From NCBI GenBank assembly GCA_964344255.1, contig CAYFMQ010000007.1, positions 1-64,000 of the forward strand: 64,000 bases of DNA. Direction: 5' to 3'. The DNA is from JAJFIE01 sp964344255 (GTDB lineage: Bacteria > Pseudomonadota > Alphaproteobacteria > Rhodospirillales > Casp-alpha2). Below are positions 16,125 to 23,277 of this stretch, piece by piece. The stretch's first letter is position 1. Every line of letters begins with the position of its first letter. The notes under the pieces were generated by a model. The model ran no database searches. It was given only the letters and a program-made list of their open reading frames with translations, and was not told the DNA's origin. The translations under genes were made by a program, and so were the position numbers.

Positions 16125-16940
16125 TCATTCCCCCTTGAGCGCCTTCGTCAGGTCGTCCCACGCTCTTTTGTTCCAGCTTTCAAGAGCCATGCGGACGGCC
16201 TCGCGAAGGGCTTCGCCGACAGATTGAACATCCGCCTCGCCTTTGTCCGGCTTTCCGGCATAGGGCTTTAGGGTGATTTCACTGAAATCGGCTCTTCCCT
16301 TGTCCGAATTATAGAGAACGTTCGTGGTGAAAATCTCGTCATACCCGCCATCGTTGCTGATCTCGAGCAGGTCGATGCCGATCTGGTGCACGTTGGGCCT
16401 GGCGGGGTGATAGGCGCCCTCCGTCATGAACATGTAGAGCACGAAAGCCAGCGTTTCTCCGCCCCGGTCGCACTGGACCTGCACTTCGTAATCCGCCATG
16501 GAGAATTCTTCGATTCCCGCATCGCTCCTGCCGGTGAAGACGATCTCATAGGCGCATTTGCCGTCACCGTCGATAGAGGCGCTGTTGCGAACAGGTTTTT
16601 CGAGCGTGCCGTCGATGAGGGGGGTCAGATACTTGTAATAGGTGAACCCGAAAGGCTTGCCGTCTTTCAAAATGGCCATCCACCCCTGGTGACGTCCGGC
16701 GACCTGGATGCGCTCGCCTTTCTTGAGTCCCGCTATACGCTTTGATTTAGTATCCGGTTTTTCGCGCACATTCACATCGCGCGTAACGACGTAGGTCCGA
16801 TCGAACCTGTCGATTTCGACGCCAAGGAACTCTTCCGCCGCCAGGGATGAGGGAAACAAAGAAAAAACGCCAAGCAACAGGCACGCGCCGGCAAACACGG
16901 TAAGACCGCTTTTGTCAAATGCGCATAACCGCCTGAACAT
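16125..16940 (-). CDS. Exported protein with bacterial SH3 domain
   Basis: A protein of about 271 residues that I recognise only by domain. From ATG 16940 it begins MFRRLCAF and has a hydrophobic segment ending in SSLAAEE, a probable signal peptide. A bacterial SH3 (SH3_3) domain follows: RDVNVREKPDTKSKRIAGLKKG, then QGWMAILKDGKPFGFTYYKYL (about residues 50-110). Such domains often bind cell wall peptides or other proteins. The remaining 160 residues form an uncharacterised domain with three cysteines. Longer in-frame starts exist but would put the signal peptide internally. Oriented away from ruvX. Confidence 0.72.
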   Translation of the reverse strand: MFRRLCAFDKSGLTVFAGACLLLGVFSLFPSSLAAEEFLGVEIDRFDRTYVVTRDVNVREKPDTKSKRIAGLKKGERIQVAGRHQGWMAILKDGKPFGFTYYKYLTPLIDGTLEKPVRNSASIDGDGKCAYEIVFTGRSDAGIEEFSMADYEVQVQCDRGGETLAFVLYMFMTEGAYHPARPNVHQIGIDLLEISNDGGYDEIFTTNVLYNSDKGRADFSEITLKPYAGKPDKGEADVQSVGEALREAVRMALESWNKRAWDDLTKALKGE

Positions 16941-17088
16941 CCGGCGCCCCCTACAAGCTTTCTTATCCTTCCCCATAGCCCATGAGGAAATTTCTGGACA
17001 AAGGATAGCCAAGGAAAAGCCCATACGCCAAGGACTATCCTTGTCAAACCCCTGTCATAGAAGAGGTTTGCAGGGTATAAGCGGCCTT

Positions 17089-17547
17089 ATGAGCATCTTG
17101 ACGAACGCCGAATTCCGGCAATCCATACAGCAGGGAACGCGAATCATGGGCCTTGATGTCGGCTCTAAGACCGTCGGCATCGCGCTCTCCGACGTCTCGC
17201 ACATGATCGCCAGCCCGCTTGAAACGCTCAAACGGCGGAAATTCAAGGACGATGCCGTCCGTTTCCGGGAAATCATCAGGGATCACGAAATCGGCGGCGT
17301 CCTTCTGGGCCTGCCGCTCAGCATGGACGGGTCGGAGGGCCCCCGGTGCCAGTCCACCCGGGCATTCGCCGATAATCTGGGCAAGGTCGTCGACCTGCCC
17401 ATGACCTTCTGGGACGAACGCCTGTCGACGACGGCTGTTGAACGTATGCTGGTCGACGATGTCGACATGACGCGCAAGCGCCGGGGCGAGGTTATCGATA
17501 AACTGGCCGCCACCTACATCCTGCAGGGTTTCCTCGATGCAAAATAA
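17089..17547 (+). CDS. ruvX: YqgF/RuvX Holliday-junction resolvase-like protein
   Basis: A 152-residue RNase H-fold protein. The motif IMGLDVGSKTVGIALSD near residue 18 gives the first catalytic Asp. The strand GGVLLGLPLSMDGSEGP and the terminal VIDKLAATYILQGFLD provide the rest of the YqgF/RuvX active site. The family acts in 16S rRNA 5'-end maturation and perhaps Holliday-junction resolution. I use ATG 17089; in-frame codons further upstream run back across the divergent SH3 gene. Located 66 nt before pyrB. Confidence 0.92.
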   Translation: MSILTNAEFRQSIQQGTRIMGLDVGSKTVGIALSDVSHMIASPLETLKRRKFKDDAVRFREIIRDHEIGGVLLGLPLSMDGSEGPRCQSTRAFADNLGKVVDLPMTFWDERLSTTAVERMLVDDVDMTRKRRGEVIDKLAATYILQGFLDAK

Positions 17548-17574
17548 GTAAATTTTTTGCTTTTTAACAATGGC

Positions 17575-17604
17575 TTGCATTTTGCCCGAACCGGACCCTA
17601 TTAT
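17575..17604 (+). promoter_or_regulatory. Promoter for (leaderless) pyrB
   Basis: TTGCAT (17575-17580) and TATTAT (17599-17604) are spaced 18 nt apart. The expected start at about 17611-17614 coincides with the pyrB ATG, and no Shine-Dalgarno sequence precedes that ATG, which suggests a leaderless message. Confidence 0.5.
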
Positions 17605-17613
17605 GCCGCCTTA

Positions 17614-18585
17614 ATGACAACAGACCCTCTAGATACCAACGGTTATCCGCACCGTCACTTGCTCGGTATAGAAGGTCTTTTTCCCAATGAGATCGCCTAT
17701 CTGCTCGACCGCTCCGAAGCGTATGTCGACCAGAACCGCCTGGCGGACAAGAAGCAGTCGACGCTGCGCGGGCGCACCATCATTAATCTGTTCTTCGAAA
17801 ATTCGACCAGGACGCGCACCTCGTTTGAGCTGGCCGGCAAGCGCCTGGGCGCCGACGTGATCAACATGTCGGTTGCCACAAGCGCCATCAAGAAAGGGGA
17901 AACCCTGATCGATACCGCCATGACACTGAACGCCATGCACCCGGACGTCCTGGTCGTCAGGCACCCGGACTCGGGCGCCGTCAAGCTGTTGTCCGAAAAG
18001 GTCAACTGCGCCGTTATCTCCGGCGGCGACGGCAGCCATGAGCATCCGACTCAGGCGCTGCTGGATGCGCTTACGATCCGAAGGCGGCGCGGAGACCTTG
18101 CCGGACTGACGGTTGCGATCTGCGGCGATGTCCTTCACTCGCGCGTCGCCCGCTCCAACATCCATCTGCTGAACACCATGGGGGCGCGGGTTCGCCTGAT
18201 CGCCCCCAGGACATTGATACCCACGGGCGTCGAGCATCTCGGCGTCGAGGTTTTCTACAACATGGCGGAAGGACTGAAGGATTGCGACATTGTGATGATG
18301 TTGCGCCTGCAAAAAGAACGCATGCAGGGTAACTTCTTCCCGTCCATCCGCGAATACTTCCATTTCTTCGGGCTGGACTATGAAAAACTCTCGAATACCA
18401 AGCCTGACGCCCTGATTATGCACCCGGGACCGATGAATCGGGGCGTGGAAATCGACTCGGAAGTCGCCGACGACTTCGGCCGCAGCGTCATCCGAGAACA
18501 GGTTGAAATGGGCGTTGCCGTACGAATGGCCTGCCTTGAAATTCTCGGCCTTAAGGTCGGCGAAGAAGCCATGAGGAATATCTGA
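17614..18585 (+). CDS. pyrB: Aspartate carbamoyltransferase catalytic subunit
   Basis: A 323-residue enzyme joining carbamoyl phosphate and aspartate, the committed step of pyrimidine synthesis. The carbamoyl-phosphate site is visible as FFENSTRTRTSFE near residue 55 and the second motif as HPTQALLD near residue 140. The aspartate-binding segment LRLQKER follows near residue 230, and HPGPMNRGVEI near the end. ATG 17614 is preferred over an upstream in-frame TTG. The proposed promoter places the transcript start at this ATG. It is followed after 2 nt by the pyrC-like gene, matching the alphaproteobacterial pyrB-pyrC arrangement. Confidence 0.96.
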   Translation: MTTDPLDTNGYPHRHLLGIEGLFPNEIAYLLDRSEAYVDQNRLADKKQSTLRGRTIINLFFENSTRTRTSFELAGKRLGADVINMSVATSAIKKGETLIDTAMTLNAMHPDVLVVRHPDSGAVKLLSEKVNCAVISGGDGSHEHPTQALLDALTIRRRRGDLAGLTVAICGDVLHSRVARSNIHLLNTMGARVRLIAPRTLIPTGVEHLGVEVFYNMAEGLKDCDIVMMLRLQKERMQGNFFPSIREYFHFFGLDYEKLSNTKPDALIMHPGPMNRGVEIDSEVADDFGRSVIREQVEMGVAVRMACLEILGLKVGEEAMRNI

Positions 18586-18587
18586 TC

Positions 18588-19907
18588 ATGGCGGCATCAT
18601 CCAACAAATCCGACAACGACAACAAGGTCGCCTACATCAACGCCCATCTGCTTGATCCCGCAACCGGCCTCAATGAAAACGGCGCGTTGCTGACGGAAGG
18701 GGAAACCATTGCCGAGATCGGTGGCAAGGACTGGACGCCTCCGGAAGGTATTGACGTTGTGGATTGCGACGGCGCCTATCTGGCGCCCGGTTTCGTCGAC
18801 ATCCGCATCCAGACCGGCGAACCGGGTCAGGAACACAAGGGAACGCTGTCCAGCGCCGGACGGGCCGCCACCAGCGGCGGCATCACCTCCATGGTCTGCC
18901 TGCCTAACACGGAGCCCGTTATCGATGACATGAGCGTTGTCGAATTCGTCGCCCGGCGCGCCCGCAAGCTGGGCCTGACCAAGGTCTATCCCTACGGCGC
19001 CATCACCAAGGGAACCAATGGCGAGGAACTTGCCGAACTGGGCATGCTTTCCGAAGCCGGCGCCGTTGCCTTTACGGACGGCACAAAGGCCGTCAACAAC
19101 GCACAGGTGATGCGGCGTGCGCTCAGCTACGCTTCCACGTTCGACCTGCTTTTGGTCCAGCATGCGGAAGAGGCCTCCCTGGCCGGGGAAGGCGCGATGA
19201 ACTCGGGTGAAATGGCGACCAGGCTCGGCCTGTCGGGCATACCGGTTCAGGCGGAAATCATCATGATCGAGCGGGACATTCGCCTGGCGGAAATGACGGG
19301 CGGGCGCATCCACTTCGCCCATGTTTCAACGGCTGAATCCGTCGACGTGATCAGACGGGCAAAGGACCGTGGCGTACGCGTAACCTGCGACACGGCGCCG
19401 CCGTATTTCTCGCTCAATGAAACTGCCGTGGGCGATTACCGGACTTTTTCCAAATTGTCCCCGCCCCTTCGTTCCGAAAGCGACCGGCAGGCCATCGTTG
19501 CCGGCCTCAAAGACGGTACGATCGATGTCATAGCCTCAGACCATTCGCCCCAGGACGAAGAATCGAAGCGTTTGCCGTTTTCCCAGGCCGCATTCGGCGG
19601 CGTCGGGCTGGATACCCTGCTGCCGATTACGCTTGAGCTGTACCATAACGGCCACCTTCCGTTGCTGGAGACAATATCCCTTATCACCAACAAGCCAGCG
19701 GACCTGCTGGGACTGAAAGCCGGCCGCCTGGAAGTCGGTGCGCCCGCTGATCTGGCCATATTCGATCCGGACCGCGGCTGGAAGGTGGATGCGGAGACCT
19801 TGATGAGCAAATCGAAAAATACGCCTTTCGATGAACGTCCGGTTCAGGGCCGGGTGCTCAAAACCGTTGTCGACGGGCGGCTGGTCCACGAATTATCGGG
19901 AACCTGA
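18588..19907 (+). CDS. pyrC: Dihydroorotase-like protein, HxH motif lost
   Basis: A 439-residue amidohydrolase-fold protein of the dihydroorotase family, encoded directly after pyrB. Active type I enzymes carry a GFVDxHxH metal motif; here the segment reads PGFVDIRIQTGEPG with Arg and Gln in place of both His. Other landmarks remain: LLVQHAEE, HFAHVSTAE, KLSPPLR and ASDHSPQ. This form is common beside pyrB in alphaproteobacteria and resembles non-catalytic PyrC' (PyrX) subunits that support PyrB assembly. A separate active dihydroorotase is then expected elsewhere in the genome. The function is therefore probably structural, which is inference. Confidence 0.88.
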   Translation: MAASSNKSDNDNKVAYINAHLLDPATGLNENGALLTEGETIAEIGGKDWTPPEGIDVVDCDGAYLAPGFVDIRIQTGEPGQEHKGTLSSAGRAATSGGITSMVCLPNTEPVIDDMSVVEFVARRARKLGLTKVYPYGAITKGTNGEELAELGMLSEAGAVAFTDGTKAVNNAQVMRRALSYASTFDLLLVQHAEEASLAGEGAMNSGEMATRLGLSGIPVQAEIIMIERDIRLAEMTGGRIHFAHVSTAESVDVIRRAKDRGVRVTCDTAPPYFSLNETAVGDYRTFSKLSPPLRSESDRQAIVAGLKDGTIDVIASDHSPQDEESKRLPFSQAAFGGVGLDTLLPITLELYHNGHLPLLETISLITNKPADLLGLKAGRLEVGAPADLAIFDPDRGWKVDAETLMSKSKNTPFDERPVQGRVLKTVVDGRLVHELSGT

Positions 19908-19910
19908 TGG

Positions 19911-20528
19911 ATGGCGGTCTTTCAGCAACCTGAACTTCTTCTTGCCGTCGTTCTCGGCGGATATTTCCTGGGCTCGATTCCTTTCGGACTGGTTCTTTGC
20001 CGCTTGGCCGGTTACGGCGATATCCGCAAGATCGGGTCGGGCAATATCGGCGCAACGAACGTGCTGCGCACCGGCAACAAACCGCTGGCGTTGGCGACAC
20101 TTTTGCTCGATAGCGGCAAGGGTGGCGCAGCCGTTCTGATCGCTGCAAATCTGGTCACTGATCCCATACTGCCCCTTATCGCCGGTGCCGCCGCCGTTCT
20201 CGGGCACAATTTCCCGGTTTGGCTCAAGTTCAAGGGCGGGAAAGGCGTCGCCACCATCATCGGTACGTTATTGGCCGCCGCCTGGCCCGTCGGGGTGGGC
20301 GTTTGCGTTCTATGGCTGCTGATTTTCCTTGTTTTCCGTTATTCGTCCCTATCCGGCATTCTCTCAATGTCGTCATCTCCCATCCTCGCATGGTTCCTGA
20401 CGGAACAGCCGGATAACACTCCCCTGATCATCCTTGCCGGCGGATTAGGCGCCTTGACGGTTATCCGTCACCACGCCAACATCCGACGCCTGATCAGGGG
20501 CGAAGAACCCAAGGTCGGCAAAAAATAA
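19911..20528 (+). CDS. plsY: Acyl-phosphate glycerol-3-phosphate acyltransferase
   Basis: A 205-residue inner-membrane enzyme that transfers the acyl group of acyl-phosphate to glycerol-3-phosphate, starting phospholipid synthesis. Hydrophobic helices span the protein. The three conserved cytosolic motifs are present: SGNIGATNVLR near residue 43, GHNFPVWLKFKGGKGVAT near residue 98, and the C-terminal RHHANIRRLIRGEEPK. It begins 3 nt after the pyrC-like stop and may be the last gene of a ruvX-pyrBC-plsY group. Confidence 0.95.
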   Translation: MAVFQQPELLLAVVLGGYFLGSIPFGLVLCRLAGYGDIRKIGSGNIGATNVLRTGNKPLALATLLLDSGKGGAAVLIAANLVTDPILPLIAGAAAVLGHNFPVWLKFKGGKGVATIIGTLLAAAWPVGVGVCVLWLLIFLVFRYSSLSGILSMSSSPILAWFLTEQPDNTPLIILAGGLGALTVIRHHANIRRLIRGEEPKVGKK

Positions 20529-20539
20529 GGACTGAAAAG

Positions 20540-21931
20540 TTACTCAGGGTTTGAAGCAAGATCAGAGAAAAACCTGAAATTGTTTTTCCCGTCATGCTTG
20601 ACCTCGTACATGGCGGCATCGGCCTGTCGCAAAAGATCATCCACGTCATTTGCATCATTGGGACACAGGGCAATGCCGAGACTTGCGCCGATATTTACGG
20701 TGGCGCCAGCAACCTTGATGTCCTCCGAAATACGCTCGATGATCTTCCCGGCCGTAAACGACGCGGCATCACGGCTTTCCACATCCGTAATGATCAGCAC
20801 GAACTCATCCCCGCCAATCCGGGCGATGGTATCCGTTGAGCGGACACACTCCCTGAGCAAGCCGGCAACCCAAACCAGCAATTCATCCCCTGCATCGTGT
20901 CCATGTGTGTCGTTCACGGACTTGAACCCGTCCAGATCGACAAAAATGAGGGCGAACATGTTTTCATGTCGCTGTACGCTGGCGATTTCATACTCAAGCC
21001 TGTCTTTCAGCAACGTGCGATTCGGCAGTCCTGTCAAAGCATCATGAGTTGCCAGGTAGCGAAGCTGCTCCTCGGCTTGACGGCGGGTAGCGATTTCATT
21101 CTGAAGCGACTCGGTTCGCTCATCGACCCGGGTTTCAAGATTGTCGATCAGGTCCCGCAAATCGCTGACGGCACGGTTGTGTTGGGTGATGTCATGGGCT
21201 TCCGCAAGAAAGCTGTTCTGTTGCGTATGTCCCATGGACGTAAAGGCGACCTCAACATCGACATATGTATTATCGGCACGCTTCAGGCGAAGCGGAATAA
21301 AGGTTTCCTCATTCAGAATTCCCTGGAATTCCGTCTGGAATATCTCCTGGTAGTCCTTGTGAAACAGCTCCTGGATAGGCATACCCAAGGCGTCGGCTTC
21401 CGAATTCATTCTCAACAGCTTGACGCCGGCCTGGTTGATAAAACGGATTTTCCCGTCACGGCATTCACAAATAAGGCTGAGCGAGTTGTTGATCAGGTCC
21501 CGCAGATAGTCTTCCCGCAGGTGCAGGTTTTCCGCAATTCGGGTAAATTCCGAAATATTGCGCGCATAGACGACATACTGATCAACCGGATCCGAACTGT
21601 ATGACAAAACGCTGAGTTCGCAGTCATAGGATGCCCCGTCCAGGGCTTTCATCTTCGTCTGAACAGGCGCTTGTTCTTCCAGAAGCAGGCCATACAGCTC
21701 GTTACCGAGGGCGGCATAATCTGCGCCCAGGAAATCCGTAAAAGGTTTCCCAATGACAGCGGATTGTTGGCCGGCATTCAGTAGCCTTAGCCCCGCATCA
21801 TTGATCCATTGAACGGTATTATCCTGACAAAGGCAGACGAGATCAGGCAAACCGCCCAAGGCAGCCAGGGCTGCGTCACCGCCCAAAGCTGATTTTACAT
21901 CATCAAGCATGGTCATCCTTGCATGGCTCAT
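20540..21931 (-). CDS. PAS-PAS-GGDEF diguanylate cyclase
   Basis: A 463-residue cytosolic protein with no membrane segment. Two PAS sensor domains (about 18-130 and 140-255) are followed by a short coiled coil (about 258-290) and a GGDEF domain (about 295-455). The active-site motif is intact in ARIGGDEFVLII. An RxxD inhibitory I-site (RSTD) lies five residues before it, so the enzyme is probably an active, product-inhibited c-di-GMP synthase. No EAL domain is present. The second PAS includes a cysteine-containing CECRDGKI strand. It is convergent with plsY, with an 11-nt gap, and transcribed alone. Confidence 0.92.
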   Translation of the reverse strand: MSHARMTMLDDVKSALGGDAALAALGGLPDLVCLCQDNTVQWINDAGLRLLNAGQQSAVIGKPFTDFLGADYAALGNELYGLLLEEQAPVQTKMKALDGASYDCELSVLSYSSDPVDQYVVYARNISEFTRIAENLHLREDYLRDLINNSLSLICECRDGKIRFINQAGVKLLRMNSEADALGMPIQELFHKDYQEIFQTEFQGILNEETFIPLRLKRADNTYVDVEVAFTSMGHTQQNSFLAEAHDITQHNRAVSDLRDLIDNLETRVDERTESLQNEIATRRQAEEQLRYLATHDALTGLPNRTLLKDRLEYEIASVQRHENMFALIFVDLDGFKSVNDTHGHDAGDELLVWVAGLLRECVRSTDTIARIGGDEFVLIITDVESRDAASFTAGKIIERISEDIKVAGATVNIGASLGIALCPNDANDVDDLLRQADAAMYEVKHDGKNNFRFFSDLASNPE

Positions 21932-22089
21932 TCATGTCATCCTACACACAATAATATAACAACTGCCAGCGGTCTCGGGTATTTACACAATAATAATGTG
22001 GCTTTTCGAGGGAAAAAATATTAACCGCCTACCCGGAAGCTTTTAGCGTAGCTTGACGTCGCGAGAAGACTGCTCCACTCTCTCGCGCC

Positions 22090-23250
22090 ATGCGAGAACA
22101 ACAGCAACACCCCCAGACACTGACGCCGATGTCGTCAAACGACCGCCTTAACTGGCTCCGGCTGATCCGTTCCGAAAATGTCGGACCGGTGACATTTTTC
22201 CGGTTGCTCGAAAGATTTGGCTCAGCCGAGGATGCCTTGTCAGCACTGCCCGGCCTTGCACGCAAGGGCGGGCGCCGGGATTATCGCCCCTGCGCCTTGC
22301 CGCAAGCCGAAACGGAACTGGAAAGGCTCCACAAGGCCGGCGCTTCGCTCATTGGCTATACGGAGCCTGAATACCCCCCACTGTTGCGGGCGATGGAAGG
22401 CCCTCCTCCTTTGATATCCATAAAAGGAGAGCGCCACATACTCGCCAATCCTACTATTGCCGTCGTTGGCGCCAGGAACGCGTCCGCCAACGGATTGGGA
22501 TTCACCCGGAAACTGGCAGCCGATCTTGGCCGGGGCGGTTTCGGCATGCAGGACGTCGTGGTCGCTTCGGGCCTTGCCAGGGGGATCGACGCCGCCGCGC
22601 ATCAAGGCGCACTGGATACCGGCACCGTTGCCGTTCTGGCCGGCGGCATCGACAAGGTCTATCCAGCGGAAAATTCCCGCTTGCATGACGAAATCGCGGA
22701 ACGGGGCGTCCTGCTTGCGGAAATGCCCGTCGGCACCAAACCGACGGCCAGATTGTTCCCGGTCAGAAACAGGATCATCTCGGGCCTGTCGCTCGGCGTT
22801 GTCGTGGTGGAAGCCTCGCCCAGGTCAGGCTCCTTGATCACGGCCCGCCTGGCTCTCGACCAGGGCCGGGAAGTTTTCGCCGTGCCCGGCGCGCCCGGCG
22901 ATCCACGAACCCAGGGAACGAACGGATTGATTCGGGATGGGGCGGTTTTGACCGAATCTGCCGCCGATGTCCTAAAAAATTTGGGAACACCCGGATCGCT
23001 CGCCATGAGCCGGCAATATGTATTTGATTTCAAAGGAAATAACCCGATACCCACCCAACCTGAAAACATGACCGAAGCGCGGTCTGCGGTCATAGAATTG
23101 TTAGGTTTCTCGCCCGTAGCGGTTGACGAATTGGTTCGCAACTGCCAATTCTCCTTCGCCGCCATATCAGCAATTCTGCTTGAACTGGAACTGGCAGGGC
23201 GGCTACAGAGGCATCCGGGCAACCGAGTCTCATTGATAAACGAGCACTAG
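22090..23250 (+). CDS. dprA: DNA-processing protein DprA
   Basis: A 386-residue RecA-loading protein that protects incoming single-stranded DNA during transformation. It has an N-terminal SAM-like helical region (about 15-80), the Rossmann-like DprA core (about 85-300; IAVVGARNAS, VVASGLARGIDAAAHQGAL, GTVAVLAGGIDKVYPAEN, LFPVRNRIISGLS, EASPRSGSLITARLALDQGREVFAVPG) and a C-terminal winged-helix-like domain (about 320-380). The ATG at 22090 is used; a second ATG 13 codons in is possible. It precedes topA by 27 nt, the usual dprA-topA arrangement. Confidence 0.96.
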   Translation: MREQQQHPQTLTPMSSNDRLNWLRLIRSENVGPVTFFRLLERFGSAEDALSALPGLARKGGRRDYRPCALPQAETELERLHKAGASLIGYTEPEYPPLLRAMEGPPPLISIKGERHILANPTIAVVGARNASANGLGFTRKLAADLGRGGFGMQDVVVASGLARGIDAAAHQGALDTGTVAVLAGGIDKVYPAENSRLHDEIAERGVLLAEMPVGTKPTARLFPVRNRIISGLSLGVVVVEASPRSGSLITARLALDQGREVFAVPGAPGDPRTQGTNGLIRDGAVLTESAADVLKNLGTPGSLAMSRQYVFDFKGNNPIPTQPENMTEARSAVIELLGFSPVAVDELVRNCQFSFAAISAILLELELAGRLQRHPGNRVSLINEH

Positions 23251-23277
23251 AAACCGAGTGAAAGACCGCTGGACCCT

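Noticed and set aside
16912..17088. Upstream extension of ruvX
   Set aside because: It runs back over the divergent SH3-protein gene; the family N-terminus fits ATG 17089.
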